This document shows, one piece after another, positions 15,610 to 23,967 of a stretch of DNA of 64,000 nt. The stretch is from NCBI RefSeq assembly GCF_017876795.1, contig NZ_JAGIOR010000009.1, forward strand, positions 1-64,000, read 5' to 3'. Under the pieces are notes generated by a model. It searched no databases and was not told the DNA's origin. It saw only the letters and a program-made list of their open reading frames with translations. Within the stretch, counting starts at the first letter, position 1; every line of letters starts with the position of its first letter. Origin of the DNA: Rhizobium leguminosarum (GTDB lineage Bacteria; Pseudomonadota; Alphaproteobacteria; Rhizobiales; Rhizobiaceae). Position numbers and translations under genes: made by a program.

Positions 15610-16309
15610 CGGGAACGATTAAATGCGCATTTCAGAATGGCACGCGAAGCGGCCACTCTCGTGGTGCGTCCAAGCGCGCCGACGGCGCGTTTGCTGCTGC
15701 TATTGGGGATGAAACCGGCGACAATGAATTCCCTTCGATGCTCGCATTTTGCCTTCCGCCATGCGTCGGATTTTCCGGACCGGTAGCGGCTGTTGCGAAG
15801 TTTCGAGACAATCCCTTCAAGCCGCCCGAGCGCGCATGCGTGCTCAAAAACGATAGGGCCGTCGCCCTTCAGAAATTCGACATAGCGGATTCCGCTGGAA
15901 AGAGGGGCAAGGAGCTCGGCGAGCATCGCCTTCCGCTCGATGAGCGGAAGCGCTCGCAGATCCTTGCCGCGAGCAAATCGAACGCCCATAGCGAAGCGGC
16001 AGTGCAACGCCCGGCGCTGGCGCAGGCGTGCAGAGCCGGTCAATCGGAAACTCCGTCAGCGCCATCGATGACGACTTCGCCGTCAATGTAGACAGATTTC
16101 TGGCGTAGCTCGCGTGCTGCCTGGTCGACGCGAGTAAAGCGAGACGTCCAATTCAGGCCGCCTCGCGACAAAAGCCGGACGTCGCCGGCATCGATTCGGA
16201 CCGCAAGCCGATAGCCATCGTGCTTGATTTCATGAATCCACCTTTCGCCGGTCGGCGCTAGGTCGACCAGCTTCGGTAGGCAGGGTTCAATGTAGGTCGG
16301 CATCGTCAT
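15610..16309 (-). pseudogene. Decayed second ATP-dependent DNA ligase
   Basis: The start is clean (ATG 16309): EIKHDGYRLAVRIDAG is ligase motif I and SVYIDGEVVIDGADGVSD follows. Then an in-frame TGA (16042-16040) interrupts the reading. The same frame continues as LHACASAGRC... WAFDLLA, after which a shift is needed to reach GKDLRALPLIERKAMLAELL and RLEGIVSKLRNSRYRSGK. After the CEHRREFIVAGFIP segment and AVGAL the OB-fold is lost. So it has one stop, one frameshift and a missing C-terminus. Its intact relative lies at 11250-12323. Confidence 0.75.
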
Positions 16310-16415
16310 ATCGGCGTGATTTTAGCGGATTTTTTGACGACGCAGGCCGCAATTCCTTGACGCAGCGAGGCGGGCTGCCCTCGCGCTGAGCGGGAAAACG
16401 CGCTATATATGCCTC

Positions 16416-16583
16416 ATGGCAAAAACAACTACCCAATCGACGGTGACTGTACGCAACGCGAAGACGGGGAAATTCGTCACCGTGCGCGGCGCTGGCTCGC
16501 TGAAAGGTAGCGAGTTGAAGATCAAGAAGGGCGTCGACCTGACCAAGCCGATCGCTTCCCAGACCCTGAAGCGCAAGGGCTGA
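16416..16583 (+). CDS. Small putative antitoxin of a PIN toxin
   Basis: 55 aa from ATG 16416: MAKTTTQSTVTVRNAKTGKF, then VTVRGAGSLKGSELKIKKGV and a Lys-rich end. The 7-bp gap to the PIN gene, the small basic beta-rich start and the same strand make it the likely cognate antitoxin. It does not look like classical AbrB, Phd or RHH antitoxins, so the family is unclear. Confidence 0.65.
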   Translation: MAKTTTQSTVTVRNAKTGKFVTVRGAGSLKGSELKIKKGVDLTKPIASQTLKRKG

Positions 16584-16590
16584 CGGGTCC

Positions 16591-17019
16591 TTGCCGGGAG
16601 TTCTGCTCGATACGCATGCGCTCTATTGGCTGGTGAGCGGGGAACAGGCGCTTTCCGAAGATGCCCTAATCGCCATTGGTGAAAACCAGGAAGCCGGAAG
16701 CCTCTACGTCTCTCCGATCACCGCATGGGAATTGTCGCTTGCTGCGCGTAAGCGGAGCAATGCTCCCCTATTAGGTGATGGAACTGTAGGGAAGTGGTTT
16801 CGCGACGCGGTGCGTGCGACGACTGCGAAAGTCGCCCCGATCAACCAGACGGTTGCAATAGAGGCTGCCGAAGTGGTCACGGCGACTGGTCACAAGGACC
16901 CGGGCGATTGCTACCTCATCGCGACCGCGCGTGTCCGGAAGATTCCGATTATCTCTCGCGATACCGTCATGATCGGTATGGCCGGCCGCCCGAAATACCT
17001 CGACCTGATCCAATGCTAG
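16591..17019 (+). CDS. PIN-domain toxin
   Basis: 142 aa from a TTG at 16591 (TTG CCG GGA GTT CTG CTC GAT), the only start that keeps the first conserved Asp. PIN motifs: VLLDTHALYWLVSG (Asp7), SPITAWELSLAARK (Glu), DPGDCYLIATA (Asp) and IISRD (Asp). This is the Sll0205/VapC-like type with DTHxLxW, a predicted RNase toxin. Its weak TTG start just 7 bp after the antitoxin stop fits translational coupling that keeps toxin below antitoxin. Confidence 0.85.
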   Translation: MPGVLLDTHALYWLVSGEQALSEDALIAIGENQEAGSLYVSPITAWELSLAARKRSNAPLLGDGTVGKWFRDAVRATTAKVAPINQTVAIEAAEVVTATGHKDPGDCYLIATARVRKIPIISRDTVMIGMAGRPKYLDLIQC

Positions 17020-17159
17020 ACTGGCCGCCGAAGCAGACTCCGGCGGCCTGGTCAACAGCGGAGGTCGCGGGCGAACATTTTTTGTATAGCGTAGCGTGAC
17101 GGTATATAGACGACCCTCTCCACGTTATCCTGCTTGTGGGTTGATTCGTGGTCGAGGGA

Positions 17160-17519
17160 ATGATGGCGAGGAGAGGTGAGGCTACCAACGACCATTCTGG
17201 TCATCCGGGGCCGTATGTCCGTGTGCAGGTGCTAGATCTTCTGAACCTGTCCGTGACAGATGCCGCGGAAGCCGTCGGCATCACCAGGGCTGCCTTTTCG
17301 ACATTCCTTAACGCGCGTGCGTCGCTGTCGGCGGATATGGCGCTGCGCATCGAGAAGGCCTTTGCCATTCCCATGGAACACCTCATGCACATGCAATGCG
17401 ATTTCGACATCGCCCAGGCGCGCGCCCGCGCAGGCGACATCAACGTTGCACAGTATCTGCCAGGGCCGATACTGCCGAACCGGCCGAGACTGTTTGAGGG
17501 GGCAGGGGACCAAAAATGA
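17160..17519 (+). CDS. XRE-family regulator (HigA-like) leading the MTase operon
   Basis: 119 aa from ATG 17160 (a GTG at 17148 is in frame). The HTH is clear: LLNLSVTDAAEAVGITRAAFSTFLNARASLSADMALRIEKAF, followed by MQCDFDIAQARARAGDI, the arrangement of HigA-type antitoxins. No HigB toxin is present. Its stop overlaps the methyltransferase ATG (ATGA at 17516-17519), so it is cotranslated with the restriction-like genes and most likely acts as their controller, as C-proteins do in type II systems. Confidence 0.8.
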   Translation: MMARRGEATNDHSGHPGPYVRVQVLDLLNLSVTDAAEAVGITRAAFSTFLNARASLSADMALRIEKAFAIPMEHLMHMQCDFDIAQARARAGDINVAQYLPGPILPNRPRLFEGAGDQK

Positions 17520-20296
17520 ACCCGGTCGAGATCGAAGAACAAATCTCTCTGCTCGCGGAAAAGCCCTTCGGTGCGGCCGAGTTTCCCTATGCCTTCCTGG
17601 AGGCATTCGGGAATAAGGAAACCACGCTCAGAAAGCTGCGCAGCGGCGCGTCCAACAAGTCCGATCTGGGCGGGGTCCTGCAAACCAACAATATCCACAT
17701 AGCGGTTGCGCCGCACGGCGAAGTAACGAAAACTCTTGCCGCTCTGAAGGCGAGCCCAGCGACCGCGCGCGCCAAGGCGAAATTCATCCTCGCAACCGAT
17801 GGTGAGACCTTCGAAGCCGAGGACCTGATTGGCGGCGACACTGTTGCGTGCTCCTACCCGGATTTTTCGGATCACTTCGGTGTGTTCTTGCCGCTCGCCG
17901 GCATCACCACCGTCAAGCAGGTGCGAGACAGCTCCTTCGACATCAAGGCGACTGGTCGGCTCAATCGCCTCTATGTCCAACTCCTCAAGGACAATCCCGA
18001 TTGGGGCACCGCCGCGCGCCGCCCCGACATGAATCACTTCATGGCGCGGCTGATCTTCTGCTTCTTCGCCGAGGATACCGAAATCTTCGAAGCGCCGGAC
18101 CTTTTCACCGATACGATCGAGAAGATGAGCGCGGGAGATTCTTCGAACACCCACGAGGTCATCAGCACGCTCTTTCGCGCCATGAACATCAAGGGAGCCG
18201 ATCGCGCCGAGGCCAGGCTACCACGATGGGCTGACGGCTTTCCCTACGTGAATGGCGGGCTGTTTTCAGGCAGCGCCGACGTGCCGGTCTTCACCCGGAT
18301 CGCGCGCTCCTACCTGATCCATATTGGCCGGCTCGACTGGAGAAAGATCAACCCCGACATTTTCGGGTCGATGATCCAGGCCGTTGCCGATGATGAAGAG
18401 CGCGGGGCGCTCGGCATGCACTACACCAGCGTGCCCAACATCCTCAAAGTGCTCAACCCGCTCTTCCTCGACGATCTCCGCGAGAAGCTGGAGGAAGCCG
18501 GCGACAACCCCCGCAAGCTGCTCAATCTGCGCAATCGCATGGCTCGCATCAGGGTCTTCGATCCGGCCTGCGGCTCGGGCAATTTCCTGGTCATCGCCTA
18601 CAAGGAAATGCGAAAGATTGAGGCGATCATCAACGAGCGGCGGGACGAGGCCGAACGGCGTACTGAGATTCCGCTCACCAATTTTCGTGGCATCGAGCTG
18701 CGCGATTTTCCTGCGGAGATTGCGCGCCTGGCGCTGATCATCGCCGAATATCAGTGCGACGTGCTCTATCGCGGCCAGAAGGAGGCGCTGCGAGATTTCT
18801 TGCCGCTCGACGCCATGAACTGGATCACCTGCGGCAACGCTCTGCGGCTCGACTGGCTCAGCATTTGCCGATCGACCGGATCGGTCGTGAAGCATCAGGC
18901 TGAAGACCTGTTTCACACGCCGCTCAATCAGGCGGAAATCGACTTCGAGAACGAGGGAGGCGAGACGTATATCTGCGGGAACCCGCCCTACAAGGGCAGT
19001 CAAACCCAGACCAAAGAACAGAAAGAAGACCTTGCGCACATCTTCGACCGCTATGGAGTCTCATCGAAGCAGATAGACTACGTTGGCGGATGGTTCATGA
19101 AAGCAGCTGAGTATGCGCGCCACACGGCGGCCGAAGCTGCGTTTGTTAGCACGAATTCGATATGTCAGGGGCGGATAGTTCCCATACTATGGCCCAAGAT
19201 ATTCGAGTTGGGCTCTCAGATACACTTCGCGCATACTTCGTTCAGATGGGCGAATCTCGCCAGTCAGAACGCGGGCGTGACCGTCGCGATTGTCGGAATC
19301 TCTAGGGGAGGCGTGGGAAAGAAGCGTCTCTTTGACATGAACAGTGGCGGGGAAACGACTGTTAGAGAGGCCAGTAATATAACCCCTTACCTCACAGTAG
19401 GTGAGAATTTCATAGTTTCTGGTCAACGGAAAAGCATTGCCGGCTTGGCGGACATGTCGTTTGGGAACATGCCTGTCGATGGAGGAAATCTTCTTATGTC
19501 GGCAGAAGAGGCTGCCAGGCTCGGCCTGACTGGCGACGATTTTGAGACCTTCATTCGACGCATCTATGGCTCGGCCGAGTACATTCGGGGGCTGGTCCGT
19601 TATTGTCTTTGGATACCGGATGAGGCGCTTGGACGAGCCCTAGAGATTGAGGCGATCCGGTCACGTATCGACAGCGTTAGAGCCATGCGCCGTGCCAGCA
19701 AGGACGCCGGCACCAGAGAGATGGCCTCTCGCTCACACCAGTTTCGAGAGATGTATGCAGGCACTCGGCACACACTCATCTTGCCAGGTGTCTCTTCAGA
19801 AGGACGTGAATATCTTCCGGTTGGCCTTCTCGATAACCGTTCCACGGTCAGCAATCTCGCATTCGCTCTGTACGATGCTCCTTTGTGGAACCTGGCGATC
19901 ATAGCTTCGCGCTTGCACCTTGCCTGGATTGGTACAGTTTGCGGTAAGCTGAAAACAGATTTCCGCTATTCGAATTCTCTCGGCTGGAACACCTTCCCGG
20001 TTCCCACGCTGACCGAGAAGAACAAGGCCGATTTGACGCGCTGCGCTGAGGATATTCTCCTGGCGCGCGAGGCCCATTTCCCTGCGACGATCGCCAATCT
20101 TTATGACCCTGAGAACATGCCCGCCGATCTGCGCGCAGCGCACGAGCGCAACGACGAGGTGCTAGAGCGCATCTATATCGGCCGGCGGTTCAAGAACGAC
20201 ACCGAGCGCCTGGAAAAGCTCTTCGAGCTCTATACGAAGATGACGGCAGGGCAGGGGGCCAACGACAAGAACAGACGAGCTGAGGCGCACGCATGA
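17516..20296 (+). CDS. Large N6-adenine DNA methyltransferase (MmeI-like class I SAM MTase)
   Basis: 926 aa. Residues 1-150 resemble the N-terminal part of MmeI-type enzymes (KFILATDGETFEAEDL, FSDHFGVFLPLAGI). The helical spacer follows (RRPDMNHFMARLIFCFFAED), then the methyltransferase core: motif I RVFDPACGSGNFLV near residue 350 and the catalytic NPPY box (CGNPPYKGS) near 488. The rest is a target-recognition region and a C-terminal cap (SLGWNTFPVPTLTEK). I do not see a convincing PD-(D/E)XK nuclease motif at the N-terminus, so DNA cleavage may depend on the downstream helicase and GIY-YIG proteins. It overlaps its neighbours at both ends (ATGA). Confidence 0.88.
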   Translation: MNPVEIEEQISLLAEKPFGAAEFPYAFLEAFGNKETTLRKLRSGASNKSDLGGVLQTNNIHIAVAPHGEVTKTLAALKASPATARAKAKFILATDGETFEAEDLIGGDTVACSYPDFSDHFGVFLPLAGITTVKQVRDSSFDIKATGRLNRLYVQLLKDNPDWGTAARRPDMNHFMARLIFCFFAEDTEIFEAPDLFTDTIEKMSAGDSSNTHEVISTLFRAMNIKGADRAEARLPRWADGFPYVNGGLFSGSADVPVFTRIARSYLIHIGRLDWRKINPDIFGSMIQAVADDEERGALGMHYTSVPNILKVLNPLFLDDLREKLEEAGDNPRKLLNLRNRMARIRVFDPACGSGNFLVIAYKEMRKIEAIINERRDEAERRTEIPLTNFRGIELRDFPAEIARLALIIAEYQCDVLYRGQKEALRDFLPLDAMNWITCGNALRLDWLSICRSTGSVVKHQAEDLFHTPLNQAEIDFENEGGETYICGNPPYKGSQTQTKEQKEDLAHIFDRYGVSSKQIDYVGGWFMKAAEYARHTAAEAAFVSTNSICQGRIVPILWPKIFELGSQIHFAHTSFRWANLASQNAGVTVAIVGISRGGVGKKRLFDMNSGGETTVREASNITPYLTVGENFIVSGQRKSIAGLADMSFGNMPVDGGNLLMSAEEAARLGLTGDDFETFIRRIYGSAEYIRGLVRYCLWIPDEALGRALEIEAIRSRIDSVRAMRRASKDAGTREMASRSHQFREMYAGTRHTLILPGVSSEGREYLPVGLLDNRSTVSNLAFALYDAPLWNLAIIASRLHLAWIGTVCGKLKTDFRYSNSLGWNTFPVPTLTEKNKADLTRCAEDILLAREAHFPATIANLYDPENMPADLRAAHERNDEVLERIYIGRRFKNDTERLEKLFELYTKMTAGQGANDKNRRAEAHA

Positions 20297-22347
20297 CCAA
20301 TCCCATCAGATCAGTCCCTTCCGTTTCCGTCACCTATGCCCGCAACGGCAGCTCAACCAGGGCCAATGAGCTCGGCATGCGGCCCATGCAGGAGCGTGCG
20401 TTTGAAAAGCGTGGCGAGCAGTATCTGCTGATTAAGTCGCCGCCGGCGTCAGGCAAGAGCCGTGCACTCATGTTCATCGCGCTCGACAAGCTCACTAATC
20501 AGGGTCTGAAACAGGCCATCATCGTGGTGCCGGAAAAGTCGATCGGGTCGAGCTTCGCCGACGAGCCACTGACTAAGTTCGGATTCTGGGCCGACTGGCA
20601 TGTCGAGCCCAAATGGAACCTATGCAACGCGCCAGGCTCTGACAATGGCGGCAAGGTAGGTTCGGTCGCCGCGTTCCTTAAGAGCAGCGACAAGGTGCTG
20701 GTGTGTACCCACGCCACCTTCCGCTTTGCCGTGGACAAGTTCGGGGTGGAGGCCTTCGACGATCGCCTGATCGCGATCGACGAATTCCATCATGTATCGG
20801 AAAACCCGGACAACAAGCTGGGCCAGCATCTGGGCCAGTTCATCGCCCGCGACCGCGTGAATGTTGTGGCGATGACCGGCTCCTATTTCAGGGGCGATGC
20901 GGACAATGTTCTCGCGCCCGAGGACGAGGCCAAATTCGATAATGTCACCTACACCTATTACGAACAGCTCAACGGCTACGAGCACTTAAAGCAGCTCGAT
21001 ATCGGCTATTTCTTCTACGCGGGTGCCTATTCCGACGACATCCTGAAGGTGCTCGATCCGGCCGAAAAGACGATTGTGCACATTCCGAACGTCAATTCGC
21101 GCGAGAGCACGAAAGACAAGATCAAGGAAGTCGAGCACATCATCGAGGAGCTGGGCGAATGGCAGGGCACGGACCCCGCCACTGGCTTCCAGATGGTGAA
21201 GAGTGCTGACGGTCGAATCCTCCGTATCGCCGATCTGGTGGACGATGATCCCGCCAAGCGCGAGCACGTGTCGGCCGCGCTGAAAGACCCGGCGCAAAAG
21301 AACAACCGCGATCATGTGGACATCATCATCGCGCTCGGCATGGCCAAGGAGGGATTCGACTGGATTTGGTGCGAACATGCCCTCACCGTCGGCTACCGGT
21401 CGAGCCTCACCGAAATCGTGCAGATCATCGGCCGCGCCACCCGCGACGCGCCCGGAAAGTCCCGCGCCCGGTTCAGCAATCTGATCGCTCAGCCCGACGC
21501 TACGGACGAGGCCGTCAATGAGGCGGTCAACGACACCTTGAAGGCGATCGCGGCCAGCCTGCTCATGGAACAGGTGCTCGCCCCCCGCTTCGAGTTCAAG
21601 CCGAAGAACCCCAGCAGCGGCCCGGCGCCCGGCTTTGACTATGGGGAGGAAGGCTACAAGCCCGACCAGTGCAATGTCGGATTCAATCACGACAGCGGTC
21701 AGTTCCAGATTGAGATCAAGGGCCTTGCTGAACCCAAGAGCAAGGAAGCCACGCGCATCTGCCAGCAGGATTTGAACGAGGTCATCGCGGCTTTTGTCCA
21801 GGACCGTAACACGGTCGGCAGGGGCCTCTTCGATGAGGAAATGGTCCCCGAAGAGCTCACCCAGGTTCGCATGGGAAAGATCATCAAAGACCGCTATCCC
21901 GAGCTCGATGAAGCCGACCAGGAGGCGGTGCGCCAGCACGCCGTCGCAGCCCTAAACCTCACCCAGAAGGCTAAGGAACTTGCCATTGCCAGCGATGACG
22001 AGCCCGGCCCCAACACCGCCTTTGTGCAGGGCGTGCGCAAGTTCGCTATGGACGTGCGTGAGCTCGACATCGATCTGATTGATCGCATCAATCCGTTCGG
22101 TGAAGCACGCGCGATCCTTGCTAAAACCATGAGCGAAGAAAGCCTGAAACAAGTTCAGGCCATCATCAATGCCAGAAAGATCAGCCTCACGGTGGAGGAC
22201 GCCAGAGAGCTCGCCAAACGCGCCCTGAAATTCAAGCAGGAACGCGGCCGGCTCCCCGATATCACGGCCGCCGATCCGTGGGAAAAGCGCATGGCCGAAG
22301 GCGTGGCGTTCCTTGCCCGTATGAAAGCAGAGGCTGCCCGTGGTTAG
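20293..22347 (+). CDS. SF2 DEAD/DEAH-type helicase
   Basis: 684 aa. Superfamily 2 motifs are in order: Walker A IKSPPASGKSRALM near residue 50, motif II LIAIDEFHHV near 162, motif III VVAMTGSYFRG, motif V MAKEGFDWIWCEHAL and motif VI EIVQIIGRATRDAPG near 376. The C-terminal 270 residues are helical and unassigned. It resembles the translocating subunit of type III or I-like restriction systems. ATG 20293 overlaps the methyltransferase stop by 4 bp, and its own stop overlaps the nuclease start by 8 bp. Predicted to move along DNA and activate or position the nuclease. Confidence 0.85.
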   Translation: MTNPIRSVPSVSVTYARNGSSTRANELGMRPMQERAFEKRGEQYLLIKSPPASGKSRALMFIALDKLTNQGLKQAIIVVPEKSIGSSFADEPLTKFGFWADWHVEPKWNLCNAPGSDNGGKVGSVAAFLKSSDKVLVCTHATFRFAVDKFGVEAFDDRLIAIDEFHHVSENPDNKLGQHLGQFIARDRVNVVAMTGSYFRGDADNVLAPEDEAKFDNVTYTYYEQLNGYEHLKQLDIGYFFYAGAYSDDILKVLDPAEKTIVHIPNVNSRESTKDKIKEVEHIIEELGEWQGTDPATGFQMVKSADGRILRIADLVDDDPAKREHVSAALKDPAQKNNRDHVDIIIALGMAKEGFDWIWCEHALTVGYRSSLTEIVQIIGRATRDAPGKSRARFSNLIAQPDATDEAVNEAVNDTLKAIAASLLMEQVLAPRFEFKPKNPSSGPAPGFDYGEEGYKPDQCNVGFNHDSGQFQIEIKGLAEPKSKEATRICQQDLNEVIAAFVQDRNTVGRGLFDEEMVPEELTQVRMGKIIKDRYPELDEADQEAVRQHAVAALNLTQKAKELAIASDDEPGPNTAFVQGVRKFAMDVRELDIDLIDRINPFGEARAILAKTMSEESLKQVQAIINARKISLTVEDARELAKRALKFKQERGRLPDITAADPWEKRMAEGVAFLARMKAEAARG

Positions 22348-23527
22348 GTTCACCGACGAGGACGATGCCCTTCTTGCCGAGCTCGGGGTCGAGATCGAGA
22401 CCAAACGGCAGGGCGGCCGCACGCCGCGCGAAGAGCGTATCATTGCCGGATTTGAGGAAATTCAGCGTTTCACCGAGGAGTATGGCCGCGCCCCGCAGCA
22501 TGGCGAGGATCGTGATATTTTCGAGCGGCTTTATGCGGTTCGGCTCGATCGGCTGAGGGAACTGGAAGAATGCCGGGCCTTGCTAGCGCCGCTTGACCAT
22601 CAGGAACTTCTGGCCGGCGGCGGGTACGTCATTGCTACTGATCCTGATGATCTCGACGACGATGCGCTTCTTGCGGAGCTGGGCGTAGAGGCTGATGCAT
22701 CTTCGAACATCACCGAGCTGCGCCATGTGCGCTCGGCCGACGAGAAGCGCGCCGCCGAAGACATTGCCAATCGCGATAGATGCGAGGACTTCGACAAGTT
22801 CAAGCCACTGTTTGAGAAGGTGCAGCAGGAGATCGAAAGCGGCGAGCGCCAGACGCGACCTTTCGAGCTTAAGGCCGAAATTCGCCCCGGTACCTGGTTC
22901 ATCGTCGGCGGTCAGAAGGCCTATGTCGCCGAGGCTGGCGAGGTTTTCACAAACGCTCAGGGCCGCACGGATGCCAGGCTGCGCGTGATCTTCGATAATG
23001 GCACCGAAAGCAACCTTTTGATGCGCTCGCTACAGCGGGCGCTCAACAAGGATGAGGCGGGCCGCAGGATTACCGATCCGGTAGCCGGGCCCCTGTTTTC
23101 CGATGAACATGCCGAGGACGATGAGGCGAGCGGCACCATCTATGTGCTGAGAAGCAAATCCGATCACCCTATGGTGACGGCCAATCGCGACCTCGTTCAC
23201 AAGATCGGCGTCACCAATCTGGATGTCGAGCAGCGGATCGCCGGCGCGCGGCTCCAGCCAACCTTCCTCATGGCCGATGTCGAGATCGTCGCAACCTATC
23301 GCCTGTTCAATATCAGCCGTACCCGCCTTGAGAATTTGATCCACCGGGTTTTCGAGCCGGCGCGCCTGGAGATCGGGATCAAAGACCGCTTTGGGCGGCC
23401 GGTTGTTCCGCGCGAGTGGTTCCTTGTGCCCCTGTTCGTGGTCGATGAGGCAGTCGAGAAGATCAAGGACGGCACGATCACCGAGTACACTTATGACCCC
23501 GGCAGCGCTGCATTGAAAAAGGCATAG
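22340..23527 (+). CDS. GIY-YIG nuclease (T5orf172/MUG113-like)
   Basis: 395 aa from GTG 22340. The first 240 residues contain acidic repeats (DDALLAELGVE occurs twice, near residues 7 and 113). The C-terminal third has the GIY-YIG fold: GTIYVLRSKSD (IYVL replaces GIY), LVHKIGVTNLDVEQRI (KIG/YIG plus arginine), NLIHRVFEPARLEI (Glu region), REWFLVPL. Such T5orf172-type nucleases cut DNA with one metal ion. It is the last coupled gene of the operon, probably the DNA-cleaving component. Confidence 0.82.
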   Translation: MVRFTDEDDALLAELGVEIETKRQGGRTPREERIIAGFEEIQRFTEEYGRAPQHGEDRDIFERLYAVRLDRLRELEECRALLAPLDHQELLAGGGYVIATDPDDLDDDALLAELGVEADASSNITELRHVRSADEKRAAEDIANRDRCEDFDKFKPLFEKVQQEIESGERQTRPFELKAEIRPGTWFIVGGQKAYVAEAGEVFTNAQGRTDARLRVIFDNGTESNLLMRSLQRALNKDEAGRRITDPVAGPLFSDEHAEDDEASGTIYVLRSKSDHPMVTANRDLVHKIGVTNLDVEQRIAGARLQPTFLMADVEIVATYRLFNISRTRLENLIHRVFEPARLEIGIKDRFGRPVVPREWFLVPLFVVDEAVEKIKDGTITEYTYDPGSAALKKA

Positions 23528-23645
23528 TTATTAGGCAGGCGAGGCGCGCGTTCTTGCAGGCCAGGTTTGGGTGAGCCCTCCCTCCCGCGGGTAGGTACAT
23601 CAAAGTCAAGGAATTGGAGTAGTAGCGGTTTGGTAGGAGGCACAG

Positions 23646-23909
23646 ATGGCTCAGCCGTGGTCCAGCTACAATCAAGTGATTGTAGAAACGTACTATGCGG
23701 TCAAGAGCGGCAAGAGCTCTCGGATACACGTAAGGCCTGTTAAAGGACAGATCTATCCGACGACCATGGATGTGGAATGTTCACGTACCATGCGCAAAGC
23801 TTATCCAATTGGAACTAGATTCCGGATTTACGCCAAAGAGACCGACAAGGAGGGGGGAAAGCCCTTCTTGTATTCCCATTTTGATTGGCCATTTGAAGTC
23901 GTCGATTGA
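23646..23909 (+). CDS. Small uncharacterised protein after the MTase operon
   Basis: 87 aa, with GTAGGAGG ahead of the ATG. The beta-rich sequence (IHVRPVKGQIYP, RFRIYAKETDKEGGKPFLYSHFDWPFEVVD) has no named domain. It lies 118 bp after the nuclease gene on the same strand, so it could be an accessory to that system, and is convergent with the helicase gene at 23968. Its base composition is more AT-rich than the operon before it. Confidence 0.6.
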   Translation: MAQPWSSYNQVIVETYYAVKSGKSSRIHVRPVKGQIYPTTMDVECSRTMRKAYPIGTRFRIYAKETDKEGGKPFLYSHFDWPFEVVD

Positions 23910-23967
23910 GCCCATAGCGGACTTTTGGAGAACCACAGCAAAGTTGTTTGGCGCTTAATTTCCCACG

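Noticed and set aside
20986..21939. 317-codon minus-strand frame opposite the SF2 helicase
   Set aside because: Shadow frame with no start signal; the sense helicase motifs are complete.
17160..23527. Assignment of this operon to DISARM, BREX or type I restriction
   Set aside because: No PLD nuclease, DUF1998, PglZ, BrxC, HsdS or HsdR features are visible; only MTase, helicase and GIY-YIG.
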